Positions 39,601 to 49,514 of a stretch of DNA of 64,000 nucleotides are shown in pieces (the stretch's first letter is position 1; each line of letters begins with the position of its first letter). Under the pieces are notes generated by a model that was not told where the DNA came from, made no database searches, and saw only the letters and a list, made by a program, of their open reading frames with translations. The position numbers and the translations under genes were made by a program. The stretch is from Pomphorhynchus laevis (lineage: Eukaryota; Acanthocephala; Palaeacanthocephala; Echinorhynchida; Pomphorhynchidae): positions 186,001 through 250,000 of the forward strand of contig WNNJ02002241.1 in the NCBI GenBank assembly GCA_012934845.2, in the 5' to 3' direction.

Positions 39601-41065
39601 CATGATATTTATTTATATTTCCATGTTATCTTAACATTTATTTATATTTATCTTTAAATATAAATATAATGAATAAATAATTAAAAATAATTATGATGCT
39701 CAGATTATGATCCTGATAGAATTTGATTAGTGATGAAGACAAACTGTTGGCCATGTGATTTCCTGATTAAAGTCCTTGTCGTGAGACTTTAAGTTAAATT
39801 TATAAATATAGCTGTATTATAGGTAAGTAATTAAAAATGTAGAAAATTAAAAATGCTTTGTTTATTTAAAAATTTAATTTTAAAATGTTTAAAAATCAAA
39901 ATATATATATTAGATTTATAGAACTCAAGAGCTCGACGATTTCTAAGTAACTTTTGAGACTATGTAGTAACACATTATTTAAATTTTATGTATTTTGTAA
40001 TATTTTGTAATCCTAATTTAAAGCATTTTCAAATTAGAGCTATTTTGTCTATTTAGCTACCATCAAGAATTTAAAATGTGTTCAATAACGTGATGAGCCT
40101 TCAATAACGTGTTGAGCGACATTATAAAACGCTTGCCATAAAACTGATAAGGTACAAACGTTAACAGTAATAACTTAAGAAGATTCCTTATTACTAGGTT
40201 TAGCACTTACGTTGCAAAGTGTTGAACTTTTTACCGTAAAGACGTTCTAAAACGGAGAGTGCAGCGTTCGACCTGGCTAGTTTTTTACTTCGCCCGTTAC
40301 CCGTAAACGTAAATCCATTTAAATTTATTCGACAAGTAAATGTTTCTAATGCACATTTCCCACGCTCCAATAGCATTTCGTAGACTAGGTTAGGGTACAC
40401 TTCATTAAGGATTGCCATTGGTCCTTTGCCGACAAGAGTTACGGTACGTTCACCAATACTAATCGATGTTCCATCAGCTGATATAAAACCTGGATCAAAA
40501 ATATCATTTTCTGCATCTAACTGAATTCCATGCTTCTTAATTTGGGGGTTTTGCAGATTCTCGTTTTGATAATGACATTCATATTCGGTCTTGTCATCTT
40601 GTATATTACCATTATTGATATCCATTTTAATTGAATCAACTGCTGATAGATCACTTATATTGATAGGAGATTTACAATTCTTAGAAAAAGACTGCCTCTG
40701 GTCATCAATTGTCGAAGAGTTAGGCAAGTATTCATTAGATTTTTGAGCGCAAAACCGATTTCGTCGACTGCCTAATGAAAACATATCAATCAAATAGAAA
40801 ACTAGCTCTCGTGATGCATGAAATTTTGCAAGGAGTGGCCTTGATGCAACTGAACTCCAGCTATTTCTATTTTGGCAAACTCCATCGAGAAAAACAGTTG
40901 CATTGTATTGATTAACACCAATCGTAGAAATTGTGTACTTTACCGTGGGTTGCATCTCTATAAGAATGTTTATATAATTATGAACGTGGTCGAGTGAACT
41001 CAGTGCCTCATCAGAAAGACTATTTATCCATTCAAAGATTTGAGAATTATCCTCGCTCACAGTAT
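30568..41065 (-). CDS. Adar: ADAR-type double-stranded-RNA adenosine deaminase, seven coding exons
   Basis: Converts adenosine to inosine in double-stranded RNA in the nucleus. Exons, in transcript order: 41065-40211, 38288-37769, 37321-37143, 35084-34975, 34925-34745, 32412-32240, 30642-30568. All splice phases match and the donors and acceptors are GT and AG. About 697 codons are visible. Order: a divergent first dsRBD (about residues 29-93), a clear second dsRBD (about 215-279), then the deaminase. Zinc and catalytic residues are all present: HAE in [11 protein letters not shown], Cys in SPCGDGRVF, Cys in SCSDK; so is the activating Glu in EAGEGT. The gene looks functional. Coding starts inside an acceptor-bounded exon, so at least one 5' exon lies upstream and was not found. 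Introns are full of repeats. The single ADAR with two dsRBDs fits the insect ADAR2-like gene. Confidence 0.93.
30643..32239 (-). other. ADAR last intron
   Basis: No further exon is seen. Contains a near-perfect hairpin near 31629-31665 (AGCTTTTAGTAATTT and its complement) and a plus-strand frame at 31389-31586 with no recognisable domain. Confidence 0.6.
32240..32412 (-). CDS. Adar: ADAR exon, [11 protein letters not shown] to AEAKNA
   Basis: 173 bp after acceptor TGAATAG, with donor GTAAGT. Encodes [20 protein letters not shown] and [11 protein letters not shown], the SRLxKxxLFxxW and Y-x-x-A-K helices near the ADAR C-terminus. This is the most diverged exon of the gene. Confidence 0.88.
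32413..34013 (-). other. ADAR intron, AT-rich part
   Basis: Low-complexity AT sequence without exons. The plus-strand frame at 32924-33136 is hydrophobic and AT-driven and is not taken as a gene. Confidence 0.55.
34014..34612 (-). repeat. Tandem pair of SINE-like repeats
   Basis: Two units about 277 bp apart (34014-34290 and 34291-34612) share most of their length, including TTTAACTTGATTGCATCTGT and TTTCACGTTTCGATTCTTAT. On the minus strand each carries AGTTCAAATCC (plus 34267-34277 and 34541-34551), a good match to the Pol III B box; the second unit also has a weak D-arm-like GGAGCAGTCAG about 45 bp upstream. This suggests a tRNA-derived SINE lying in an ADAR intron in the same orientation as the gene. 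No clear 3' tail or target duplication is seen. Confidence 0.6.
34745..34925 (-). CDS. Adar: ADAR exon, [12 protein letters not shown] to NAESGN
   Basis: 181 bp after acceptor TCTCAG. Encodes [20 protein letters not shown], then [12 protein letters not shown] and [13 protein letters not shown], matching the KAPNxSxNW...EVINAxTG region of ADAR. Ends with the first base of a Gly codon. Confidence 0.92.
34975..35084 (-). CDS. Adar: ADAR exon, GSLLS to GRIEN
   Basis: 110 bp. Encodes [19 protein letters not shown] and [17 protein letters not shown], matching the ADAR segment GSLLSxFIEPIYLSSIxxG. A Cys stands where many ADARs have His. Donor GTATTT. Confidence 0.93.
35085..37142 (-). other. ADAR intron with 29-bp tandem repeat
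   Basis: At about 35570-35650 a 29-bp unit (CTTGATTTTAACTTATATAT plus 9 more) is repeated 2.6 times. The rest is AT-rich with no exon. Confidence 0.6.
37143..37321 (-). CDS. Adar: ADAR exon, [11 protein letters not shown] to GIQ
   Basis: 179 bp. Encodes [20 protein letters not shown], with the Glu that sits at the flipped base in ADAR2, then [20 protein letters not shown] (second zinc Cys) and [11 protein letters not shown]. The donor is GGTTAAT-like (weaker than GTAAGT). Confidence 0.95.
37322..37768 (-). other. ADAR intron, 447 bp
   Basis: No repeat or exon recognised. Confidence 0.6.
37769..38288 (-). CDS. Adar: ADAR exon, first half of deaminase
   Basis: 520 bp with acceptor CATTCAG and donor GTAAGT. 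Encodes [15 protein letters not shown], then [16 protein letters not shown], then [11 protein letters not shown] (zinc His and proton-shuttle Glu), and [13 protein letters not shown] (zinc Cys). It starts with two bases that complete the split codon of the previous exon (Arg) and ends with two bases of a Val codon. Confidence 0.95.
38462..39612 (+). repeat. R1 repeat cluster in an ADAR intron
   Basis: Four R1 cores (near 38515, 38675, 39220 and 39360) built on AGATCAGCTAACTGAGTCTACG then AT-rich sequence, each partly preceded by TGAATATTCACATCAATTGA. The first two units are about 155 bp apart in tandem. A tail with GACTAATAAATAACACACGA and ATCAGGTTTCGG closes the cluster at 39525-39612. Related pieces occur at 28571-29178, 41950-42400, 42600-42700, 47030-47155 and 53555-53765. 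Confidence 0.75.
40211..41065 (-). CDS. Adar: ADAR exon with dsRNA-binding domains
   Basis: 855 bp, acceptor TTCAACAG before it and donor GTAAGT after it. Starts in phase needing one base from an upstream exon (reading D-T-V-S-E-D). The stretch [18 protein letters not shown] to [12 protein letters not shown] has the length and hydrophobic pattern of a dsRBD but lacks the usual K-K-x-A-K helix. The second domain, [17 protein letters not shown] to [12 protein letters not shown], is canonical, with [11 protein letters not shown] binding the RNA phosphates. Between them lies an unstructured Ser/Asn/Asp-rich linker of about 120 residues. Confidence 0.9.
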
Positions 41066-41244
41066 CTGTTGAATAAAAAATTAAATTAATAATATTGATG
41101 ATTGCAATAATTGAATGATTTTAGATATCAAATGATTAATTGAATAAGTAATAATTAAATGATTTTAGTTTAGTTATTAAATGTTGACGGCATTCAATAT
41201 TCACTGCAAAAATCAACTAAATATTATTTTTTTATAATTAATAT

Positions 41245-41465
41245 ATAACGCTCCGCCGGTGGAGGAGCGTGCGCTTGGTGAATTTCTTTCAGAGATTTAC
41301 TGGGGATTAAGTACTGTCGAAGTTGTGTAGCTACATGGCTACACTGATGAGACCACCATGTAGTGATGAGTAGACTAAGCTCTAAACGCCTCATTGTAAG
41401 CTAGGCGTCTGTGGTAGGCGCATTTCGGGTTAAGCTTATCGACGAAGGTTGCAAAAAAAAGCATG
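41245..41465. other. GC-rich, hairpin-forming island
   Basis: Sharply richer in G and C than everything around it, 180 bp upstream of the first visible ADAR exon. It contains short stems: CGCTCC/GGAG-GCG near its start, GTGTAGC/GCTACAC, and ACGCCT/AGGCGT. On the plus strand it ends with GGTTGC followed by eight A. A minus-strand frame of about 54 codons (MRRLELSLLITTWW...) is open through it but unrecognised. It could be a structured RNA gene, a retroposed RNA with an A tail, a promoter or 5' exon of ADAR, or a SINE; the sequence alone does not decide. Confidence 0.4.
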
Positions 41466-41949
41466 CAGGTTTATACTTTCCTGATCGCGTTAATTAAAAA
41501 AGTTGTATTGAAAGTCTTTCTTATTAATATAACGTCACCAGTAGTTTTTAAAATATATAATGCACAGATCACAGCAAATGATTAATTATAAATTAATTTA
41601 TAATTAAATTAATTCCTTAAACTCTAAACTCATTAATTTACTCTAAATTAATTCACACAAATTCTCCAAATTATGTAACATCGACTACTGCAAATATTGG
41701 GACCCTGCAATTCAAGTAATAGGCGATTCAAAATGGTCAAATAATTATATAGCTATTAAATATTGTTCCGTTTATATCCCGATTTATCGGTATTCTTTAT
41801 TCTCACAATTTTTTAGAACGAGGTGAGATAGTTGACGAAATATTGACAAATTATTTTCAATCGATACTTGACAATGTCTTTATAGCATCACCAAATCTCG
41901 TTATTTAATTGATAAGGCATCCAACAGCGATGTCAGTTTGGCGGCCACT

Positions 41950-42400
41950 GAAACTCAGATCAGATAACTGAGTCTACCTATTTTATACTATATATAAATT
42001 AGAAATAGAGATAAATAATTATAAATAATAAATGATTATATAAGATTTTATACAATAAATATTTATATCAAATTTAAAAATTGAATTATTTGAATCGGAA
42101 TGAGACATTTTAGGGTAAGTAATTATTTTTGTACCCAAATGCCATTCACAGAAAAAAGAAATTAAATATTTCTAAAATGTCCGCAGTTAGCGAACATGTC
42201 CGCGGTTAGCGAACGAAATATCGAAGAAATATTCAATATCTTTTTTCTGTGAATGTCATTTAGATACAAAAATAATTAAAAATTGAAATTTAAAATAAAA
42301 ATCAATCGTTATGAATTGACTAATAAATAATATACGATGTATCAGAATAGGTATTAGAGGTAATCAGAAGGAACTGCTATGTTATAAGGTTTCAGTTCTG
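41950..42400 (+). repeat. R1 repeat interrupted by a foldback element
   Basis: Core ACTGAGTCTACC at about 41967, tail GACTAATAAATAATATACGA near 42320 and TAAGGTTTCAG near 42390. The middle is interrupted by the inverted-repeat element at 42121-42277. Confidence 0.7.
42121..42277. mobile_element. Foldback MITE nested in R1
   Basis: Arms of about 53 bp (42121-42173 and 42224-42277), ends AATTATTTTTGTA and TACAAAAATAATT, inner CATTCACAGAAAAAAG. The loop holds a 19-bp unit, ATGTCCGCRGTTAGCGAAC, twice in tandem (42177-42195, 42196-42214). Confidence 0.75.
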
Positions 42401-42599
42401 ATTAAATTTTTTAATCGAATAAAGTCTTAATTATTTAGATAAGCGATTTAAAATAATATATTATTCAAAATAATATAACGTATAAAAAATAAAACGTATT
42501 TTGTTAAAATTAAAAATAAAGATAAATAATCATAAATAATAAATAATTATAATGTGTTATACAATTAATATTAATATACCGATAAAATTTATACATAAA

Positions 42600-42700
42600 A
42601 TTTAAAATAAAAATAAACTTTTATGAATTGACTTATAAATAACAGATGATGTATTCGAGAAAGCAATTGAGGTCATAAGGAGGAACTGATGAAATAAAAT
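42600..42700 (+). repeat. R1 tail fragment
   Basis: GAATTGACTTATAAATAACA, GATGATGTAT, GAGGTCATAAGGAGGAACTG: a diverged R1 tail with its last part missing. Confidence 0.55.
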
Positions 42701-44442
42701 AATATTATTCGATATGCTTGCTTTGATATTTTTCGTGTATATATTATTTATATTATTTTATATTATTTATATTATTATCGAGTATATAAATATGAAATAT
42801 TAATACAAGGAATAAATCTAATTCCCTTTTACTGAATAGATTTTAATTTTAATAAACAAATTTTTAATTAGAGCTTCAAAATGAAATTTTGTACTGTTGC
42901 TTGCAGCGAAATGTCGCAAACTTAAACAGCAAAAATAAGTTAACAATATTTCTCAACCTATGAACGCCGTGACCATCCCTAACGCAAGCTTTTTGCAGTA
43001 GATTTTGACGGATATGTAAGCAAATTTAAATGCTATAATTAAAATATTTACAAAATATTATAATTTAATATGAAAATATAATATATGTTAATGAAAGCCT
43101 TGTTTCTTTGTTATTTGAAATTACAGACACGAGTATTGTTGCTCAAAATTAGACAAACATATACTGTAAAATTCATTGCACAGTAATGAAGTTTTCTTCA
43201 TGCCAGAAAAGATCGGGAAACAGTAATCTATACTATCATGATTTAATATTACTTATCCCATTATGATCGATTAACCACCATAGTTTACGGTCGCTTTTAT
43301 ACACTTAATGCATGCAAAAGAGCAATTCAGAGATATTGACGTAAACGTTTAAAAATAAATATAACTATAATTCAAAAAATATAAATTATAATAGTAATAA
43401 ATAGTAAATAATAAATAGTATTAAAATAATAATAAATAGTAATTAATAGTAAATATTTCCAGTTTTCTAATGTTATGTGGTCATTGGCATATACAAGGTG
43501 GCAAATAATACTTGAATATATATAATTGAGAAAATAGATATCTCTTAGTAATAATAATTCTAATAACTCTAATAATTTGTTATCTAGATAGATATAACTG
43601 ATATTTCAATAAATGATGAATAAATTTTAATTAATAAATTAAAATAAACAAATTTACAAATAAATCTTGAATATATATAATTGAGAAAATAGATATCTCT
43701 TAATGTAATTAAAGTCAACTATAATTAACAATTCCCAATAATGGATGATAATATATTTTGTGATATATAAATATGAAATTATCGTAAATATATACTTATA
43801 GTAATTCGTAACAGGTAATATAAGTAAAAACAATAATAGGCACACTACCTACAAAAATAATTAGAAAAGCAAATATATTACATACAACTGGGTGATGCAA
43901 TTGAAGTACATTGAAATCTTTGCTTTACGGCCGGCATTGTTTGTTAAATTGAAAGATTCCACTGAATAAGAAAGTCGAAGATGAATTTATTAATATTAAA
44001 ATTCTTACAATAATTATTCAGTTAAAATAAAAGTTCATGCTGTATTATTATACTTATTTATTTATAGTTATATATTGTAAGTATAAATTAACAATTTATA
44101 AGCTACCTCCGGATGAAAGAAAGTTTGAACTTTCTTTATTATAACTACATACAATTTTTGAAGAAGACGCAAGGCAAAACGTAAAATTAAAGAACTAGTC
44201 TTTGTTTTTTGTTGGTAGAGACAAATAATCATATTTCATATTTCGTATCATATTTATTCCACATATTGTGAATCACATAGTTGGCAAGTTGCTAAATAAA
44301 TAATGTTTGTACTTGAACAAACCGTTAGAATTAAGATTATGCATTTTGATGGTTTATCTGTACTTTTGGACAATTATATTTAATAAATCATATTCATTAT
44401 TTTATATTTTCTTAAATTATATTAATATAAGAAAAATATCAT
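42701..44442. other. AT-rich non-coding DNA
   Basis: No gene. A 37-bp block (CTTGAATATATATAATTGAG and onward) occurs at about 43512 and again at about 43667. Confidence 0.5.
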
Positions 44443-44613
44443 GCTAGTCACTCCCAGACGGTCATGTAATAGAGGGCAGCCATCGTCAGTAAGATGAACT
44501 ATCACACGCTGTTTCAGCTGCAACTGTCTCAGAGGCAGCTAAAACGGCGTGTGATAGTTTATCTTACTGACGACGGCTGCCGGCTATCACATGACCGTCA
44601 AGGAGTGACTTGC
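44443..44613. mobile_element. MITE-like foldback, GC-richer than flanks
   Basis: Arms of about 79 bp (44443-44521 and 44534-44613) fold over a 12-bp loop. Ends are GCTAGTCACTCC and GGAGTGACTTGC; inner arms include AACTATCACACGC and GCGTGTGATAGTT. No coding frame and no clear target-site duplication. Confidence 0.8.
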
Positions 44614-44980
44614 TAATACCTAGTTGTAGCCATTTTCTATAATGTTGTATCCTCTTATGCTTAATAATCATATCTGTGATTAAGACTATCGATAATTGTA
44701 ATTTAAAATTTAAATTTAAATTGTAATATATAATTCAATTAATTGTAATATATGTAATTTAAAACTTAAATTAAAAATAAAATATAATAGTTTTGGTTCT
44801 AGGTTTTAAAATCGAGACTAACGTAACGATAACTCAACTAATAGTTTTGGATATCAAATCGATAGGTGGGCGTTCAGTAAACTGTCTGGTTGATCTAACT
44901 GCTATACATGGCTATTAAAACAAAATTATCTTTGCAGTATTTTTTATCCATCTTGTTTCTTCAAATTGTAATTATTTATT
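44614..44980. other. AT-rich spacer
   Basis: Between two foldback elements; nothing recognised. Confidence 0.5.
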
Positions 44981-45168
44981 GAATGAAACCAAAGAAACAA
45001 CAATTTACTAGATAAAAAAGGGTTCAGTCCAATATTTTAATAGCTGCTGCTATAATCATCAGGAACTATTGTTTCACAGCACGCAAAATGATGATGATAG
45101 CATCAGCTATTGAAATATTGAACTGAACCTCTTTTATCGAATAAATTGTCGTTTCTTTGTTTCCATTC
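44981..45168. repeat. Foldback repeat, family FB1, second copy
   Basis: Ends GAATGAAACCAAAGAAAC and GTTTCTTTGTTTCCATTC are inverted; the inner arms carry CAATATTTTAATAGCTGCTG and ATAGCATCAGCTATTGAAAT. It shares the AATAGC-TGCTAT-CATCA core and fold of 1284-1450. Confidence 0.75.
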
Positions 45169-47029
45169 TATAAGTATGAATAAATTTATACCCTAATCCG
45201 TTAATGCTTTATTTATAATCTGATGCGCTTAAAAATTGCAATTTAATTTGAAATTTCTTATGATATAAAATAATTCAAAATAATTATTTTATTGGTGAAT
45301 ATAATCAAAGTGAAATTAGGCCACATTTATTCCTAATACTTATTATAATTTTTAATACTAGAATTACAAAAATACAATAAATTTGATTCAAACTTTTAAC
45401 TTAGGTCTAACTTAAAAATTACAGCTAATTTATAATTGGAATTCGATTCTTACAACATTAAAAATGATTCAAAATATTTTTGAGATACTATAATATATAA
45501 TGTTTATTAATGAAATTATTATGTATACCCTTCTTTTGTTACGGAAATAAATATTTTTTTATTGGGATCTGTTAACAGGTGACATTACTGTTAACGGTTA
45601 CTAAAGAGTAATAAATTAAAATAAACATTCATAACAACATAAAATATCGAACAATTTACAAGGGATTCCAGAAACAACCGTAAGCATTATTGTTTTCGAT
45701 GAAATTATCTAATAACATTCAAATCAATATGTTGGCCATTCAGTAAACGGTCTGATTGTAGATATTTAAAAATTACAGCTATATATGCATATTAAAACGA
45801 AATTATGTTTTGGATATTTAAAAGTATATCGGTAATTGTTCATTAAGAGATGTCCGGTAAGCATTGCTTAAATGATATTATCACGAACGCGAAAGCTCTA
45901 CTGGATTCAATTGTAGTTTGTATCACTGGGAATGATCAGCGATATTTGTAACGTACCGATAAACAGATTACACGTCATTTGTGAATGTGTTCATTTAACT
46001 TTAATATCTTTAAGTCTTGATTAGGTTGCTGTTAATATGTTGTGGAATTGTAATAGAAAAATTAATTCAGCTCAATGTATTTGTAATTGATGATGACGCT
46101 GCTACTTTGTTCAATTTGGCAATCATTTAAAAATGTGATATTTAAAAGTGATGACATTTTCTTAAAGTTATACCTGGAAACATTATCTTAATAAACTATG
46201 ACATTAGAATTGCTAAATCACTACTGAATTAAGTTTTATCTATCAAATATAATTATCGAATATTGCTACGATATTTGAAGGTAACCTTTAACTATTAAAT
46301 GCCTAACTTTAATTATTAAAGGTGTAACTTTTAACTCGGCATCTTCACTAAATATATGTTGATCATTAAATTCAGGGTTGCACTTTACACTACAATTGAA
46401 TATTTAATTTGGAAAACAATCACGACCTTAAAATAATTTAATTTGAAAAATAATCACGACCTGAAAGATTTTTAAGGATTGGCAGATGCAGAAATCGTCA
46501 AGTTCGAATACACAATTTATTAACTGTTGTAGTTTATTTGATTCACGTCATACTTGATTTTTATTTGTTTACATATGGCCTATTAACATTACCATTTAAA
46601 ATTATTAATGATGTTATTTTACGCATTTTGGCAATTAATTATTTTTAAATAATTTTTTTTTATTATATTTAAAAAAATATATGTTTTCGCGCTTGTATAT
46701 GGATGCTGGTTAATAATACTAAAACATATTAACGCATGATATATTAATGTATTTAAAATGTTAATATATTGTAATTATTTAATTATTTAGATAGTACTAA
46801 CTATTCCTTTGATTATCGAAATAACTTTACAATATATTTTTGATCTTATTGATTTTAAAGCACTTTATTTTGTTCATCGTGAGTTATTAGTTAATTAAAT
46901 ATATCTGTAATTGAGCACTAAAAGCACTTCATTTATCATGAGTTATTAGTCAATTTAATACAAAATAAATAACAAGTTAGGTTTATAAAAAGTTGAATAA
47001 ATGTAATTTCATTCATCTATTGATAATTG
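45169..47029. other. AT-rich non-coding DNA
   Basis: No gene or element recognised. Confidence 0.5.
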
Positions 47030-47155
47030 ACATAATTATTTACTATTTATAATTATTTTATTTATCATTATTTTTAATTTAAATATATTCATTATATATA
47101 ATATAAAATATGTATACTCAGTTAGCTGATCTGATATATTTAATGATTGACAAAA
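47030..47155 (-). repeat. R1 core, minus strand
   Basis: Minus strand reads CAGATCAGCTAACTGAGTAT then the AT-rich core sequence with AATAATGATAAATAAAATAA. No tail part is attached. Confidence 0.7.
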
Positions 47156-47699
47156 TTAGGAAATCGAAATGGCACATGATTTATTTATTAAAAATGCAAT
47201 ACATGATGTTGATTGAAGGCTATGGAGAAATATTATACTAATTTTGAACATTTTTAAGAAAGAATTAAATGATTATATGTCCAATAACCGTTACTTGCTA
47301 GCATAATTACTCCTTAGCATCATTAATCAATTATCTTTGCTTATATTTATAATGTCATTTGTATTGATATAGTCAAAATATCCCATTCTAATAAGAGTAA
47401 ATGCGATACATATTCGATCCTTATGATAAATGCGATCATTGATAAATAATTGCATTTGTATCATATGTATCAATGATTGCATTTATGGAGTAGTCGATGA
47501 TTATATCAATAAAGATTATGTTTATCAATTATATCACTCAATCATTATTCACTTTGAATTTTGCAAAAATGACAATCCTTCTAGTCATCAAAATTATCCA
47601 TTATTGATAGCACATTATAAATAAAATAATCACGAGTAACATTATAATATGATAACTTATAATATATAATTATTTATATAAAAATGTTTAACTAACAAA
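47156..47699. other. AT-rich non-coding DNA
   Basis: The 64-codon plus-strand frame at 47430-47624 shows no domain. Confidence 0.5.
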
Positions 47700-48010
47700 A
47701 AAATTTGCAATGAACATTTATTATATTAATAAATGCTTCGTGTATTTTCTTTTCTAAAACATTGTTTTCAACTAAAATCACTTGACCCCTTTCAAAGTCT
47801 ATTATATGGTTGTTGTTCAATGAATGGTTTATTACAGCCCAGATCCTGTTCATTTTTAATAGAATATTTGTGATAATCGATACGCTTAGACAATCCTTGC
47901 TCTGATTGACCTATAAATCTTATCACAACCTTCACATGGTATTTTGTATACGACATCATTCTTATTTCAATAAGATTTTCGTTCAAATATATTTTTTATT
48001 TTGGGCATTT
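47700..48010 (-). mobile_element. Penelope-like GIY-YIG remnant
   Basis: Minus strand, in more than one frame, reads NDVVYKIPCEGCDKIY, then GQSEQGLSKRIDYHKYSIKN, then NHSLNNNHIIDFERGQVILV: the GIY-YIG nuclease end of a Penelope-like element, of a lineage clearly different from the one at 22.8-23.6 kb. The reading frame changes at about 47927 and again near 47840. Upstream RT sequence is not seen. Confidence 0.6.
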
Positions 48011-49193
48011 TTTGATTATATACGACCAATTCAAGCTATATTTCGCACAAGCTCTATGTTGTGTCGTTAATATCATTATACTTCAAATCGAGTAAAATGC
48101 TTTAAAAAATTAATATATGAATCCAGCAGCAAAGAGATTATCTTCTACTGGGGAATAAAAGGACAAAACTGCCATTTTAGAAAATGTATTTTTTTTTGCA
48201 AATTTTACAAAAGAATATTAATTTTCAATATTTAAAATTAATTAGGCTGCCAATTAATATAAACATTATTAAAAAGTCACAATAATCAAATAAAAAATAT
48301 ATAAACATTATACTATTTATAATAAGCATTAATTAGCTCATTATAACCTTTATTATAATAAACATTCATTAAATAGTTATATATAATTATATTAACTCAT
48401 ATATAAAAGGTAATAAATCACCAAGCGATTCGTAATATTTCTTTAATATTCGTAATATTGTTTAATATAATTAATCATCATTTTTTGAATGCCAGTGAAC
48501 TTGAGGTTGTCTTGGTATAAATTAATCATCGTGAGGACTCTATAAAACTGATATGAAGGATCCCTAAAATAAGTCGTATAATAATTAAACTTGTGATGAT
48601 CCCCAAAAACTCTTGAAATCTACATCCTACTGATAAAGACTAGTAAGCATTAACCGTTATAGATATTTAATATATCTATAATATATATCATAATATATAA
48701 TATATAATATATATAATATATATCAGCTTATCTAGAAGAGATAAAGAAGTCTGATCTGCAGTAATCGAACTCTGGTTTTTATCAACATCCACGAATATAA
48801 AACTGAAGCTTATATGCTTCCGGAGCACAGTGTGAACAATTCTATTATTATATATACCCCGAATTTTATTGCCAAAATCGAGCGTTCAATTACATGCAGA
48901 GCAGACTTTATCACTCTTAGCCGAGCAAATAGTAGCCTTATATATAAACTTTTATTTAAGATATAAATAAAATATGCATTTAAGGTTAATATTAATCTTA
49001 AACAAACATTATTATATTATTTATTTCATTAGAATATAACATGTGATATAATATCTCACCAAATATATATTAAAAAGGTGCAATTCATACTTTTAAATAA
49101 ATTTATACTAAAACCAACATTTTTATAATATGTAAGGCAATAAATAATATGTGAGGCTATAAATTTCACAAAAATGTTTTTCGAATATTTTAT
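48011..49193. other. AT-rich non-coding DNA
   Basis: No gene. TA-rich microsatellite near 48670-48725. Confidence 0.5.
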
Positions 49194-49514
49194 TTAATTT
49201 TGATACATTCCATTCGTAGAGCTGTTTCTAGCGTATACGTCAACTTTAAAAGAATGTAGATCGATTTCATGAGATCTACTAGAGAGACAACGCTGCATTG
49301 CACCCTTAGTGCTGTATTGAATGATTGCGAATGATTTCGGCATTCGAGTAAAACCATCAAAAGGTCGTTGTATGTCTTCAACAGTTCCAAATTGATTAAA
49401 GTAATTCAGTAAATCGCGCTGGCTGGCTGTCCATGGAATACCTAACGCTATAAGAAGGTTATCACCCATCAACATCTTATGAGCATATCGTAATGCTATT
49501 CCAAATTTTACCAT
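49194..49514 (-). CDS. Small single-RRM RNA-binding protein, SLIRP-like
   Basis: An intact 106-codon frame with an ATG start and TAA stop. Residues 18-95 form one RNA-recognition motif: RNP2 is LLIALGIPW (20-28), then TASQRDLLNYFNQFGTV, and RNP1 is KSFAIIQY (60-67), where Gly and Phe of the consensus are replaced by Ser and Ile. Length and order, including GIPWT and a one-domain layout with almost no tails, match SLIRP, a mitochondrial partner of LRPPRC that protects mitochondrial mRNAs (known of the family). The N-terminus (MVKFGIALRYAHKM) is a short basic presequence-like stretch. There are no introns, so it may be a single-exon gene or a retained retrocopy; no A tail is seen downstream. 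Confidence 0.7.
   Translation of the reverse strand: MVKFGIALRYAHKMLMGDNLLIALGIPWTASQRDLLNYFNQFGTVEDIQRPFDGFTRMPKSFAIIQYSTKGAMQRCLSSRSHEIDLHSFKVDVYARNSSTNGMYQN

Noticed and set aside
49190-49390. Second minus-strand frame inside the RRM gene
   Set aside because: Shadow of the intact RRM frame.
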